A stretch of DNA of 64,000 nt from positions 47,787,795 through 47,851,794 of the forward strand of contig NC_053142.1 in NCBI RefSeq assembly GCF_016808335.1, written 5' to 3'. Origin of the DNA: Panicum virgatum. Lineage: Eukaryota; Streptophyta; Magnoliopsida; Poales; Poaceae. The notes under the pieces were generated by a model, which did no database searches, was not told the DNA's origin, and saw only the letters and a program-made list of their open reading frames with translations. The translations under genes were made by a program, and so were the position numbers. Below, one piece after another: positions 1-11,320 of this stretch (positions are counted from its first letter, which is position 1; each line of letters starts with the position of its first letter).

Positions 1-620
1 CTTCTTCTCCACTGCGGTAGGCCAAGCAGCAGCAGCACAGGCAGGGCGGTGGTGCACGGGCGGACCGCGACGCAAGGGTGGACCGCGGCGGGGCGGTGGC
101 ACAAGGGCGGATCAGGCGCGGCCGGCCGGCCTCGATTCGGCCTCTCCGGCGAGCGGCTGCCGGGCGCTGGCGGGGATGGGCACGGGTGCGGGCCAGCGAG
201 CCGGTGCCGCCGCGCGCGGCCAGGCACAGGGGGTGGGGATGGCCGATCCTCCTCCTCTCCGCTGCCTACCCTCCTCCTCTCTGCTCGGCGCGGCCTCCGC
301 CGCCGCCGGATCTCCCCCTCCCCCGCTGCCTACCCTCCTCCTCCTCTCCGCTCAGCGCGGACGGCCATGGGAGGAGCGGAGCAGCACGCGGCCGCGGGCG
401 AGCGGAGCAGTGCGGGCGGACCGAGCGGCGCGCGCGGCCGGCTCGTCGCCGTTGGATACGTATCCGTTCGTGAGTTTCTAGCATCACTGTTTAGGGATAC
501 GCGGACACGCCGTGGATACGTATCCCGGCCGTATCCCAGGCGTATCCGTGTCGGATACGTATCCGACACGGGATACGCCCCTTCCCTGCTGTATCCGTGT
601 TTCTGAGGTTTTATGCTGTT
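1..620. other. GC-rich left edge with repeated GGATACGTATCC motifs
   Basis: The first 450 bases are very GC-rich and open in several frames at once, which base composition alone explains, so I call no gene. From about 450 to 600 the motif GGATACGTATCC or its halves (GGATACG, CGTATCC) recurs roughly eight times. This looks like the end of a repeat or of a gene captured by a transposon that continues off the left edge. The family was not identified. Confidence 0.4.
546..571. repeat. 26-bp perfect palindrome centred on GATACGTATC
   Basis: Base-by-base pairing outward from the centre at 558/559 is perfect for 13 positions on each side. Half-motifs continue beyond it with a one-base offset. It is the longest member of the GGATACGTATCC cluster. 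It could be a protein-binding site for a dimer or a transposon subterminal motif; no function is shown. Confidence 0.75.
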
Positions 621-1620
621 TTGTGCCACGTGTTATTTTTTGAGCTAGCTGGTTGTTCAAGTTTCGACGAGTCATTTTATGAAGCTAGAGATTAACTTTT
701 TTTTATAAAGCTAGAGATAATTTTTTTAATATAAAGCTAGAGATTAACTGTTGGGATGCTATCTTGGAAGAGTTTGCTGATGGAATGCAGATGGGTGTTT
801 CACTGCTTGGCGTTTCACCATTGGTGCTAATCAGTAGTCATTTAAGGTACGCTTCTCAAGAAAATTATTGAAGATGTGGTGGTGCTAATGCATTTCCATA
901 TCTTTTACTGATATCTGCAAGATGCTCATACCAGTCTTGATGACAAGGTTCAAATACTGGAAGCTTATTCAGTTCTAAGACAGGCTTCAAAGTAAGGTGT
1001 GTCTGTACCGTGGGCCCGTAAGGCCGGAACATGAAATATGTTTAACTTCTAACATACCTTTCCCTTGTATGTTGTTTGTCTTTCCCAACAGAACAGAACA
1101 AGAAAGCTAAACTTCTTTCCTGTACCAGATGTAGTAAAGCCATGCTTTTCAATGATGACAACATCAAGTGTCACATCAACCGGTCGAACTCAGACATGTG
1201 TGTGCACAACTGCACCACCGGCAGGGCTGGAAACCGAAATCTCCGTGCTTCGGTTTCAGTATGAGGAAATTTCATAAAGGTGCAAGCAACAAAGCAAGCC
1301 CTGAGTCAAGTCTATGGTTTTGACTCACTCTGGTTGCACGCACCAGGCAATCTTTTCTAGACAAGAACCTGAAGTAACCAGGCTTGCTAGTGGATCCAAA
1401 AACTTATACAGGTCAGTACAGTTTGAATTAATTTTATACTCTTTTTATCTATCAAATTTGGATAATTTTTTTTTTAACTTTTACCAGGAAATCTGGAACA
1501 ATTCAGTCAAAACTTGCACAAATTTGATTAAATTTTACCCATAAAATAAAATCAAAGCAGCAAGCACTGGAGTCTGATAAAGTTTTAAAACCTATAACAT
1601 TAGCCTCAAAGCATGTCTGA
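621..1620. other. Intergenic; no supported gene
   Basis: Holds three imperfect copies of a TATAAAGCTAGAGAT-like phrase (about 680-750) and a 63-codon + frame at 1076-1264 whose translation has Cys and His residues (CTRCSKAML...KCHI) but no recognisable domain. The stretch at 750-790 resembles part of the duplicated block at 2571 and 35956 (TTGGAAGAGT...GATGGAA). I see no complete gene. Confidence 0.4.
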
Positions 1621-1622
1621 GC

Positions 1623-1793
1623 TCGGTTTCGGTTGCGGTTCGGGTTCTGGCCAGGTCCTTATGTCGTTGTCAGGCTTTGTCCTAATCATCTCCTTTGACT
1701 TGTCACTTGTATACTCTGCAAAGTGGAGCTTTGGATGCCGCCATTCGGTTTTCGGTTTGGTTAGTGATTCGGGTTGTACGTCTCCTATAAATA
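1623..1793 (+). promoter_or_regulatory. Promoter of small membrane gene A1
   Basis: A TATA box (TATAAATA, 1786-1793) lies 107 bp upstream of the ATG at 1893. CGGTTTCGGTTGCGGTTCGG-like repeats lie at 1623-1647 and again at about 1745-1761. Similar TTCGGTT clusters precede B2, A2 and B3, so the motif may be functional or may simply be inherited with the duplicated unit. Confidence 0.6.
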
Positions 1794-1892
1794 CCAGGAC
1801 ATCACAGTTCTTGTCTGCCTCCTCCATCCAAGCTCCAAGCAAACTCATTCCCTCTGGCGCCAAGCATCACGCACGGCTGGCACTTTACACAA

Positions 1893-2249
1893 ATGGATGT
1901 CCTCGGCAAGATCACACGCGCCATCTCCGGCGCCCTGCAGGACCCTGAGAAGCTGCCAGGGGCGCTGATTCTGTGTGGTGTCCTTGAAGCCGCAGCAGCG
2001 CTCTCCCTCATCTTCTTCAGGGTGCCGCGGGGAGTGTTCCACTACAATGGCGAGTCGCTCGTCTATGTGTACTACGGTGTTCTGATTGCCGTTGTGGTGT
2101 TTGGGCTTGCAGAGGTGGTTGCAGGCTTCTGGGTATCAGGGGACCCCAGCAGTCGGCGAGCCATTGGTAAGATCATCATGGGCCTTTCCATCCTGCCTCT
2201 AATTGTCGTTGCCAGCCTTGGAGGTTTTTCTTCTGCCGCGCCGAATTAG
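1893..2249 (+). CDS. Small three-helix membrane protein, type A, copy 1 (A1)
   Basis: A single-exon gene of 118 aa. I do not recognise the family. It has a short amphipathic start (MDVLGKITRAISGAL), then three hydrophobic segments at about residues 22-43, 57-80 and 91-112, joined by the conserved phrases FFRVP.GVF, YVYYG and SGD...RRA(I/V)G, and ends LGGFSSAAPN. No cleavable signal peptide is evident. The ATG lies in a good plant context (ACAAATGG) and is where similarity to the other four copies begins. About four residues in five match copy A2 at 59485. A TATA box lies 107 bp upstream. The intact frame among decayed genes suggests selection. An integral membrane location is inferred; the function is unknown. 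Confidence 0.8.
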   Translation: MDVLGKITRAISGALQDPEKLPGALILCGVLEAAAALSLIFFRVPRGVFHYNGESLVYVYYGVLIAVVVFGLAEVVAGFWVSGDPSSRRAIGKIIMGLSILPLIVVASLGGFSSAAPN

Positions 2250-2570
2250 CAGCTCCTTACAGAAAGTCGCTCTCAGTCAATGTATATGTATGTAAGAACT
2301 ACATGGATTACTATCTTAGCTTATGGCACTAGTGTCCAGTGTTGGGCGTCTCTTCCGTGTACTTCAATCACGAGTCCATTGTTGCCGGTTTCGACTCTGC
2401 ATATGTTTTGTTGTTGTAACCTTATTTGTTTGAAATTGTTATGTCATGCCTTTTTGAGGCAGATTAATATTTTCGTAATTTGTATTTCACAGTAAAAGGA
2501 AATTGTTGTGACTTTCCGAGGTGCATGGCCAACTGGCCATTATGTTAAGAGGGTAATCCATGTATGTCAT

Positions 2571-3232
2571 GATTCATCAATGTCAGGATGCTATGTTGAC
2601 TGTTGATATGTAGTCTTGGAAGAGTCTGCCGATGGAATTGAACATTTCATCGCAAGTTCATAGTATTCAAGGTTCATGGCTCCATATCACAAGTTCATAG
2701 TGTTCAAGGTTAGTTCATGGCGCAAAAAAGGATCACGATGTCAAAATAGGTTCACGGTCCATTGACCATACAGTCCATTCTTATTACACATGACTACTGG
2801 TTCACAAAAGCAGTCCAATATACAACAGTGGCTACATACTTCATTCTAGGCTGAAAATCTCGAAATTACGCGAAACTCAGCGAAAGTTTGCCGAAATTTG
2901 GAACCCTGAGCACAACACGCTGTTTGCGTCCGTGTGCTCTGTGCGATCGGACACGCGCGTACAAACATACATGAGAGGAAGGCCCGGCCTTGCAAACAAG
3001 CCGTGTGTGCTTCCATGGTCACAAAGTCGAGATGGTCCACACATCCACGTCGCTTTAGGAATTATAGGATTTGTTATTATCTATATACTGACACAAGATG
3101 GTCGACATCGACACAAACCGAGTACGACATGCGGTTTGGGTCTCGGACTAAACATGTCGTAGTCGGTTTTTGTGTGTGTGACACTTAACTAAAGCACAAG
3201 CATCTGCCTCCCTTTGACCCCAGAGGTTGTTG
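2571..3232. repeat. Duplicated block D, copy 1
   Basis: Patchily similar to 35956-36527 and in part to 49156-49440. Shared phrases include CATCAATGTCAG.ATGCT.TGTTGACTGTTG near the start, GTCACAAAGTCGAG in the middle and GGCCTCCCTTTGACC.CAG-like text at the end. In copies 1 and 2 the next gene is a type B small membrane gene (3926 and 38237), so block and gene appear to have been duplicated together. No coding frame is supported within it. Confidence 0.6.
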
Positions 3233-3714
3233 GTGCGAGAAGACTGCTGGAGCTGAGCCTTCTCGCATTATACGCGTACTAGCACCCTTTTTTTTTGTCT
3301 CTAATAAATGATCAAATATAAGAAGGTTACGAAAAGAGCAGCTACTGGTGTGCAAAAGCTTCGATGTAGCAGTCGCTACAGTTGTTGCTTCAGATACAGG
3401 CGCCCTTAACTGTGCAAAAAATGGTGAACATCGGCAGCGGAGGATCACGAGTGCTCCGTGAGCGGGAGGCGGGCACCGGGCATCCAATGGCTACGGCTGC
3501 ACCTGAGCTCGATCCGACGGCGGACGATCCGACAAATAGCAAGTTTTTTTTCTATAAACGCGACGTGATCCAAGCTAACAAATAAAATCTGTTAAATCAG
3601 AAGTTTATTGAAAGCGTGAGGCCACATGCTTCCAATGCTGAGAATTCGCACCCATCTGTCGCGATCATACTTGTGCGCCAACCGCGACGGGGGCGGGAAT
3701 CCGAGACGCTCGGA
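3233..3714. other. Intergenic spacer before B1
   Basis: About 480 bases with no supported gene. The open frames here are short and unsupported. It ends where the promoter-like sequence of B1 begins. Confidence 0.4.
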
Positions 3715-3803
3715 TTCAGCTCGGCAATTCGGATTCAGCCAGGCCAATTCGGGTTTAGGTCAACCTGTCATGCCCTCGTCCTCGATGTCGTTGCCTATAT
3801 AAT
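3715..3803 (+). promoter_or_regulatory. Promoter of small membrane gene B1
   Basis: A TATA box (TATATAAT, 3796-3803) lies 130 bp before the ATG. Upstream are degenerate TTCGG repeats (AATTCGGATTC, AATTCGGGTTTAGG, 3725-3760), weaker than those of the other copies. Confidence 0.55.
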
Positions 3804-3925
3804 CATCCAGGCATGGTTGTCGTCTTCAGAGGCAGCGCACACCACCATTCTCCAAGCTCAAACAAGGTCACGATTCAGTTAGCCACTTGTCTTCTCTGAC
3901 GCACTAGCGGAGATAGTAGCCAGGG

Positions 3926-4285
3926 ATGGAGTTCCTGGCTGTCCTCTTCAACATCGCGAGCTTGATCTCCGCGGCCTGCCGCAACGCGGAGAGGCTGCCG
4001 GCGGCGCTGGTCACGAGCGGCGTCGTCCAGGCCGTGGCGGCGCTCGCGCTCGTCGTCTTCAGGGCTCCGGGAGGAATCTTTCTTCACCACGGCAAGGCGC
4101 CCTTCTACCTATACTACGGCATTCTCGTTGCCGTAATGATCTTTGGGTTCGTGGAGGCGTCGGCTGGCTTCTATGTATCAGGCTGCCTCACTGATCGCCG
4201 CGCCATCGGTATGACCATCCTCTGGGTTTCCATTCTACCCATTGTCCTTGTGGCTGGGTTGGGAGGCTTTGTCATACTGAAATAG
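3926..4285 (+). CDS. Small three-helix membrane protein, type B, copy 1 (B1)
   Basis: A single-exon gene of 119 aa, family not recognised. The amphipathic N-terminus (MEFLAVLFNIASLISAACRN) is followed by hydrophobic segments at about 23-45, 60-83 and 93-117. Conserved landmarks shared with all copies are RLPAAL, a GVVQA.AALAL..F helix, P.GIF..(H/N)GK, YLYYGIL(V/I)AV, RRAIGMT and SILPIVLVAGLGGF, ending VILK. The loop reads SGCLTDRR where other copies have SGD...RR, so an acidic residue is replaced by Cys. The start is supported by the shared N-terminus and CAGGGATGG context. It follows block D as B2 does. A role at a membrane is inferred only. Confidence 0.8.
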   Translation: MEFLAVLFNIASLISAACRNAERLPAALVTSGVVQAVAALALVVFRAPGGIFLHHGKAPFYLYYGILVAVMIFGFVEASAGFYVSGCLTDRRAIGMTILWVSILPIVLVAGLGGFVILK

Positions 4286-5450
4286 TAGGATTTTGTTTTA
4301 ACCACTGGTGTATCTTGTTGTATGTGTTGTGCTGCTGTATCTTGTTTTATGCTGTAGCTATTCAATGATAAAGAAAAATATTTGGGTTCCACAGTGGTCT
4401 GTCTTGTGATTTTACATTTCTGTTTACAAATGATTCAGACATTCAGTTATATTTTCGTCCACTGTTCATTCCCCCCGCTGAGAATAGGGGCCCAAGCAGA
4501 GCAAACGAGATGATTTTGCATCAGTAGACTGAGTAATCTGAATTAATTCTGAAAGCACCGTTCAGAAATCAGACAACGTTCTTAGCTCCGTGTGGTTGGC
4601 AAAGTTCCAAGCCAGCGTTAGACTAGTTCGACAGTCAGTAAAGTAATACTTAACAAAAATATAGAGGCAAGACATCTACTGAAGTAACACAAGCTTAACT
4701 TGCTCTGTTGCAGTTTGCAGAGCAAGATAAATTAGTTTAGAAACCAGAAATGCACTTTCGTATAATTGAATACCCCGTTTCTTCTGAGATTAAGATGGCC
4801 CAGATCTTACACTACAGTGCATGACTGCATGCTAGTATGCTACAATAGAACAAAACAAAAGTAAAAACGCAATAGTTGCTACAGTGCTCAAAGCCAACCT
4901 ACTGTTAGCCAAGAGTCCAAGACTCATTTTCCTGTTCGTTTTGGTAACTTCCCTTCATGAAGTCAGAGAGGCCGGGCACATTTGCGTCTTCACTGTATCT
5001 TTGCGCCGGAAGTGTGGATGCTCGTGAGTTCTTGATCTCAAGGTCTGATACAAGTGCCGGTAGATGGGATGGAGTTAGAATAGTGGTGGCAGAACTCGCT
5101 GCGGCATTTTCAAAAGGCTCGAAGACGCAACGTAGCAGCATTGCTTATGTAGGTTTGGAACATTTGGAAGGAGAGAAACCTGAGAATTTTTTAAGGTAAG
5201 ACGGCAACAGAGAATTTGGGAGGGAGGGGACTGGCAATGGTGCCTTGACAAACTATTTTAAATATTGCCTTGACAAAGACAGCAATGGGAGGGTCGCAAG
5301 TACGAATAATGTCTTTGTATTTGAGTTTGAGATCTGCTTGTTTTATATAATATCAATCTTTATAAAAAGGGGAAAACTTATTTGTTTCTCTTACTTAGAA
5401 GATTTGACAGCGCTCCTACCGTTTATTGACCAACTTACTTAGAAAAACTT
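4286..5450. other. Intergenic region, possible captured exon on the minus strand
   Basis: The 3' flank of B1, then about 1.1 kb without a convincing gene. The best candidate is a minus-strand frame at 4905-5141 (78 codons, ending ...NEQENESWTLG then stop), preceded by an AG that could be a splice acceptor. It reads like ordinary, non-repetitive protein sequence and could be the last exon of a gene fragment captured by the Helitron that ends at 6790. I could not identify it. Confidence 0.3.
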
Positions 5451-6790
5451 ATGCACATGGAGAGAAACAATTCTTTCTGAATCGATGGGATCAAAACTCC
5501 CCCGCCAGTTAATTGACCAAGTTGCAAGAAATAAAACAGTCAGACTAGATAGTATTGTGACAATGTTGAAGAATACCAATTTGTAGTATACAAAGAATAT
5601 CAATCTCACATGCAAAGTCTAGAGATATTTCTTTACAATTCTAGTAAAAAGTATTATTAAATAAGCACTACTAAATTTTATGATGACTTAGTAGTCTAAA
5701 AAATCCAAAGAAGCAATGTCGAGTCCAATTAAAAAACAAATAAATTTGAAATTAGAAAAAGAAAAATATTAGTTGAACAAAGAGTCCAAATTTAATACAA
5801 TTAATAAATATCAAAATTTGAAATAAAAATTTATTAGTTCATTTGATGCAAATCGGGAAGTAAAATTGCTAAATAAAGGGTCCGGCATATACACTTAATG
5901 AATGATTAAGATTTGGAATTTTAATATAAAAATTATCTTTTAAATTCCATTTAGATTGGGTAGCTAATTACTTGCATAAAGAGACAATGTATAATATGAT
6001 ATATTAATAGATAAATTTTGAATTAGGACTTATAATTACCATAATAATAAAAAATACAACATTAATTTTTATGATAATCTAATGGTCTATCTAAGTATAC
6101 ATGATAAATACAATTGATAAATCATGAATAGCTAAATTTAGAATTAAAATAGTTGGAAGATTAGCAGTACTCTATATTAAATTGGAACCAAAATAGCAAA
6201 AATAAATAGTTCATGTCAAAATCCATTAATAATCAATAACTAAATTTGAGAAACAAATGAAAATGTATTTTTGTTTAAATTAATATTTATAAAAAGCATA
6301 TTAATGAAGTAGACCATGTAGAATATGTTAATATATGAATTTTAAAGTAAAACTATTATACTCATACCTTTTGGTTTAGTACATTAATTTTGAAACAAAA
6401 TAATAAATCACCATGTTCATCTACATGGACTAAAAACTCCCCGCGTTAAACGTCGGAAGATGTGACAAATGATAATTATGGAGAAAACCATTATCATGAA
6501 AAACAAAACTTACAAGGATGCAATCTAAGAAATTAACGGTGGAAGGGCCTAATCGCAAAAGTGCACGTCGTCTAACTGGATTTATGGACTTAAACGACAC
6601 AGTAACTGTGATTATGGATGTAATTAGTCGTTTTAAGAGTTCGTGGACCGAGATGATACACCCAAACAAGTTTAAGGACCGAGTGTGCACTTTGCTCTTT
6701 AAATAATTTATTTTCAAGTAAAAGGAGGCTAAAATGTTGGGGGGGGGGGAAGCTAGCTGCCCGCGCTATTTGCGCGGGGCACCTTGCTAG
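5450..6790 (+). mobile_element. Helitron, 3' end exact, 5' end approximate
   Basis: The 3' terminus is canonical: a hairpin with a 7-bp stem (CCCGCGC 6760-6766, GCGCGGG 6772-6778), a short spacer (GCACCTTG) and CTAG at 6787-6790, followed by T as expected for insertion between A and T. Upstream is about 1.2 kb of AT-rich, gene-poor sequence. The 5' TC terminus could not be fixed, so the left coordinate is a guess. No Rep/helicase was found, so it is non-autonomous. The flank to its right is the duplicated block E. Confidence 0.65.
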
Positions 6791-6792
6791 TT

Positions 6793-6960
6793 TTGTCTTA
6801 TTTTGGGGGTCTGACGAAGGCAAATGTGTGTTGTCCTTCAGGTTATATTGCTCCACCTCCAGAGCCTTTCTGTAAGTTGTGGTGTGGTAACTGTGCGGCA
6901 AGCGGCATGACTGCTTGAAATTAGTAGTCTGCTCAGCTAGGCTCAAGTTATTGTGAACTT
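6793..6960. repeat. Duplicated block E, copy 1
   Basis: Closely similar to 47579-47748 (shared TTGTCTTATTTT..GGTCTGAC.AAGGCAAATGTG, GGTTATATTGCTCCACCT and CAGCTAGGCTCAAGTTATTGTGAACTT). The copy at 47.6 kb lies downstream of the NLR, which suggests that this site too was once downstream of an NLR copy. The Helitron ending at 6790 abuts its left edge. Confidence 0.7.
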
Positions 6961-6964
6961 TGAA

Positions 6965-7072
6965 CATGAATTTGTTCATCTTCTCGATGGAAGCAAGGAC
7001 GGCACTAGCGAACGTGTCAACCTCATGCCCGACTGGGTTGTACCGCAGCGCGTTGGAGAAGGCCAGGCGGAC
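6965..7072 (-). pseudogene. Bromodomain gene fragment, block A part 1 (GTE-like)
   Basis: The minus strand encodes VRLAFSNALRYNPVGHEVD followed by TFASAVLAS.EKM, which matches the helix-loop region of plant GTE-type bromodomains (R.AFSNA..YNPPG.EVH). The preceding part of the domain (PMDLGTVKGENL) lies at 11548-11590, separated by the 7096-11537 insertion. The related copy at 57.8-58.0 kb is uninterrupted. No start, no full domain and no downstream ET domain are present, so this is a relic. Bromodomains bind acetyl-lysine on histones; this fragment cannot be expected to work. Confidence 0.65.
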
Positions 7073-7686
7073 CGTCGGCGGCGGCGAGGTTCTCTGGCTC
7101 TCCTGTATCCCTTCGGGAAGATTGGATAAGAGATATATCCATCCATTGAAGGACCGACTGGAATTACGCTAGAGCCACCCAAAGAAATGAATCCCGCTGA
7201 GACAACTAGAGTTTATGTACCCAGCAATACGTACCCAGGAAATCAACCTTATCAAAATCTATGGCCGGAAAACTTCTCTTGAGTGACTTCAACCCATCCT
7301 ACGGCTGATCTTATATGGATCATCCGGCTTCAACGCTCGACGCCAGCCCGTTGCGTCGCCCGCGCGTCCGCCCCCCTCTCGCGCCCAACGCGAGCAGCGC
7401 TCGAAACCCACAACGGCCCGCTTTTTCCCTTCCAAAATCGATCATCGGTCTCGAAATTGAACTCCCGGCCTCTCACTCCCCAACCCTCTCTCTCGCGCCC
7501 CAACCCTAGCGCCTCGCGCTAGCCGCCGCCGCCGCTCGCTCCCAGTGTCCGAGTCCGACCGCCGTGCCGCCTTAGGAGGTCGCACCTGCGCCGCCTCGGG
7601 GCAATGGAGGCATTCCCGCCCCGCGGCCTCGCTGCGCCGCCGCCGGACTAAACCCTAGCGGCGCCGTCTCCGCTCCCGCCCCCGCC

Positions 7687-8038
7687 ATGGCCGACCCGTC
7701 CGGCGTCTCCTCCTCACGCCGCGGCAGGAGGAGCAGCTGCAGCGGCTCAAGGGCCAGCGCCCAGCGCCCCTCGCCCCCCGCTGCTGTGGCGCTCACGCCC
7801 AGGGCCGCCAGGCAGAAGCTGCCGCCGCCGTCGGCGGCTGGGGCCGCGGAGCCGGCCGCCCCGCCTTCCAGAGGAGGCCGAGAGGCGGGCTGATGCGCCG
7901 TCCAAGCCGTCCGTGTCGGCGCCCGTGGCCGATGCGGGCGTGGCCCCGCCGCCGGCGCCGCCGATGGATGAGGCTGGGAATCTGGAGAGGTTCCTCGGCT
8001 CCACGACGCCGTCCGTGCCCGTGCAGTACTTGCCCAAG
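7687..8038 (+). pseudogene. Captured first exon of a DUF789-like gene
   Basis: The frame at 7979-8038 reads [20 protein letters not shown] directly before a GT donor, which matches the opening of the DUF789 domain as I remember it. Upstream, an ATG at 7687 opens [15 protein letters not shown], but that frame stops at 7891-7893, one base out of register with the DUF789 frame, so at least one indel has broken the exon. The next DUF789 exon was not found; a short open piece at 8350-8423 does not fit the family. GC-rich UTR-like sequence precedes it from about 7280. The protein's function is not known to me. Confidence 0.5.
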
Positions 8039-10196
8039 GTCAGGCTCGTCAGAATTTTTATCTCCCCCCTTTTGGGCTCATGAGGTGCAGTAGCATCATT
8101 CGAATTCAGAACTGATTACTTTATTGTGCTACTCAATTCACTTTGAACTGTAACTAACCTTTGTGCTAAATCCTTGGCATGTTGTCTGGTGTGATGGCAT
8201 TTTCTACTCAAAACTTATCTTCAGTAGGGTAATGTTCTTTTCTAGGCCTTGTGATAAAGACTTTTGTTTGCAAAGTAGTGTCCGTCATTATGTTCTCATT
8301 CCTCAAACCCTTGTGAGAATTGCATGACTGGATAAATTTCATTTTTCAGAGCATGGAACGTGCTTGCCATGTAGTTCATGATGGATTTACAGGATTTCAC
8401 CATTGCTTCGGCAAAGAATTGAAGGTGATTTCTCATTGCCCCTTGAATATCTCTCTATAATTTTCTGGTATAAAAATTATTGTGGTCATGAGTAGGACCA
8501 TTGGCTGGCATAGACAGATTACCACAAATACATATTTGTTAATGTATTGTTCCTACATGAATGAAAGTCTTATTTGCTAAATTTGAAACGTTTGTCCAGA
8601 ATTTGAAAGTCTCATATTTGTTAGTGAGCTTGCATCCTGGTGGCTTCCATTGAACACTAGATCAGCGGGTATGTTTCATTGAACACCAGACCTGCATCCT
8701 GGTGATTTGCTGATTTGTTCTATGGTGATTGTACTGCTTTTTATTTGTTAATTTACTTGGCCTTTGGATTAGGGACCGTGTTGCACATAATATTTGATTG
8801 ACTGCAAGTCTTCAATCTAGGATAGTGACAAGGAATTTGGATGGTCTGATACAAATGCCACATTTTGTGTGTTTATTGTTAGGTGACTTTTTTAATAGTG
8901 CAAGTGGTATTTTTAGAATTCCACAGTTAATTCCTTGTTGCTTGATATGTTGCAAGTCCATCTGTCTTGTTTGTAGTATGTACTATGGATTGATTCCGGT
9001 GAATTTACATTCTTTTCATGTCCAATCTTAATTTATATTATTATTATTGTCATCTCCAAGTTTCATTGCACTTGTGTCGGTCTTTTGGATTTTATCCATG
9101 TAGTACTTGTGGGACTTCTATTCCTTCATTGCACTATGCAAATAAATTGATTACAATGGATTAGGATTTAGATAGACAGATGAGATCTTGAACTTAAAAC
9201 CTTATTAGTTAAGCTTCAGGGAAACATGTCTTGTGTCTGTTTTTATGGGTTACCAGTATTTAACTCTATCATTGTGATTGCAGAACGACATATTTGTTCC
9301 CAATGTTTGCAGAGGCAATCCATGTGAAGGATATTGAACAATCAAATTTGCAGGAGAAAAATCAGAGCTGAGTTATGCTTTCGAATGGAGATAATATCCA
9401 CAAGGAACTAGCAAACACACAAGGTGAGCATCTATTCCACCGAGGCCCCAAATTGCCTTTGCTGTATCATGCCATGTGCTGTTGCAAATGAAATTCCATG
9501 CCAATGTTTTTTATGGTATTGATATCATTGTGTTCGGATCAGTATCTTTGTGTGAGATTTGCTATTCCTGTATATATATAATTTAGATTTTGATCTCATG
9601 AGATTTTGTTATTAATTCTCATTTGCAGTGGATTTGGCCAACTAAGTATATATTAGTAGTAGTAATATGAATTTTGTACAATTTAGAAATAAAACTATAA
9701 AAGAGCTCTTTTCTATCACACATTCACTTATAGATGCTTTGTAACCAGATAATATGAGAGTATATATTACCCAGAATAATAGGTGCTTTGTTCACTGATC
9801 ATGACCTGCACGTTCTAACAAATACAGAGAACAGACTTCTTTGTGAAGAGAGGGAGGGAGGGACGGGGGGGGGGGGGGAGGGAGTGAGTGAGTTAACTTT
9901 GCAATATAGAAACAGATGCATTTTTATTGGTTATGCTTGTTTGCTGTGCAATTTATCATTTCAATAGAAATAGGGGCTTTTCATTCGGGTCCATGAAAAA
10001 TTATATCATTCAATATGTTGAGCTGCAGAATAATAAGTTTCCGAATTCATGGTGCCAAAATAGCAATCTAAGATTTTTCTAAGTGGTCCATGAAAGAATC
10101 TGCCACTATCATTCAAGCAATATATTTGGCATTTTGATTTGCAGGTTGGCTTTTTTAATATGGTTGTTTGCCATAATCATTGCACTGCATTTGCAG
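8039..10196. other. Intron-like and degraded sequence between captured fragments
   Basis: AT-rich, with plant-intron character and scattered exon-sized remnants (8350-8423, 9285-9420) that have stops or unidentifiable translations. A run of G at 9866-9880 is simple repeat. No complete gene. Confidence 0.35.
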
Positions 10197-10368
10197 GAGG
10201 CCAATCATGGTTTACATGCATGATAAAGAAGCTGGTGGTTTAATAGCACTACCTGAATATGGCCAATAGTGTGGGACAGAAGATCCCATCAAATTTCTTT
10301 ATCATGGTTACGACCATTATGAAGCTCTGCAGATACCGGGAAAGGGCGGTCCAAGGTCAAGATTGTAA
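10197..10368 (+). pseudogene. Captured last exon, possibly of an OTU-type deubiquitinase gene
   Basis: After a TTTGCAG acceptor the + strand reads RPIMVYMHDKEAGGLIALPEYGQ, then an in-frame TAG, then continues in the same frame as DPIKFLYHGYDHYEALQIPG and ends GGPRSRL with TAA at 10366-10368. The (L/V).YHG..HY(D/E)AL phrase with its catalytic-type His resembles the C-terminal end of OTU-fold cysteine proteases, which cleave ubiquitin chains. The premature stop and the lack of the N-terminal Cys-containing half make it non-functional. Family assignment is from memory of the motif and is moderate. Confidence 0.5.
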
Positions 10369-10745
10369 CATTTGCAACTCAGCTTTTCAAATGGTAAGTT
10401 TTATGCCTGAAACCTTGGTCCTTTCTTCCTTTAAAATATTTTCACGGTTTAAAATATGCAGAGGTTGGCTTCGAACTTCGACTTCCTCCAACTGAAGATA
10501 TGGGACTGTATTAGCCTATCATGTCCTAAACTCCCGTGTATGATTTGGTTTGATGATTCTTGTAAAAACTCCAGTTATGGCTAATCGTGGGTGTTGTCGA
10601 TCATGGTCCGTGTGTTTCTTATAGAAAGGGACTAGATTGATTGACTTACATTGCAGTTTTGTTTGTCGTATAGCTTTTAACACATTTCTAGGTGGTGACG
10701 GTTGGATATTTGGAACCTGCATTTCTTTCGTAATCTGCAATTTAT

Positions 10746-10780
10746 CCGTGGTGTGGTGTTTAGCACGGGCACCTTACTAG
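10746..10780 (+). mobile_element. Helitron 3' terminus
   Basis: CCGTG...CACGG stem, then GCACCTTACTAG and T. The last 12 bases are nearly the same as those of the Helitron ending at 6790 (GCACCTTGCTAG), so the two share a family end. The 5' end is not found; the DUF789 and OTU-like fragments upstream may be its captured cargo. Confidence 0.6.
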
Positions 10781-11320
10781 TGTCTATAAAGCCCACCAGA
10801 AATTAATGAAGCCCACAATCCGTCATGGCCCAGCAACCGCAATAGCGCCTACCGCCGGTGGCTTGCGCTGTGCGCTCTGCATGCAGGCAGGACAGGGGGA
10901 GAGCAGCCGGCCAACGACATAGTCACCAACATGCAAGTGCGTTTTCATTTCTTTTCCCTCAAATATGTGTATCAATTTCATTATATTTATTAAGGTTTTT
11001 GTGGCCTGATATTCAAATATTAAACTAATGTAGTCAGCATTTTAAATACTAGGCTCAACATTTCTTTAAATTAAGGTCAACATTTTGAATAATCTAGTTC
11101 AACATTGGTATGAAAATGTTGAAGAAGCATATTTCAAATATTGAGATAGCTCATCCAAAATGTTGATTTTTAAAATATAGAAAAACATATTCATATTGGG
11201 TCTCATTATGTTGCATTAATTCTCAGAAACACAATGGTTTAAACAAATTCAAAAATAAGTTCACCATTTGAGAGGAAACATATTTTAAGTTTGAAACCCA
11301 AAAGCCACCTACACCGACCA
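10781..11320. other. AT-rich tail of the insertion
   Basis: Lies inside the 7096-11537 insertion, after the Helitron terminus. It contains several related phrases of the type TCAACATTTT.AA (10990-11170), a short imperfect repeat. No gene seen. Confidence 0.35.

Noticed and set aside
49..629. Several overlapping frames up to 185 codons at the left edge
   Set aside because: Low-complexity Gly/Arg/Pro translations in three frames at once; no domain or splice evidence.
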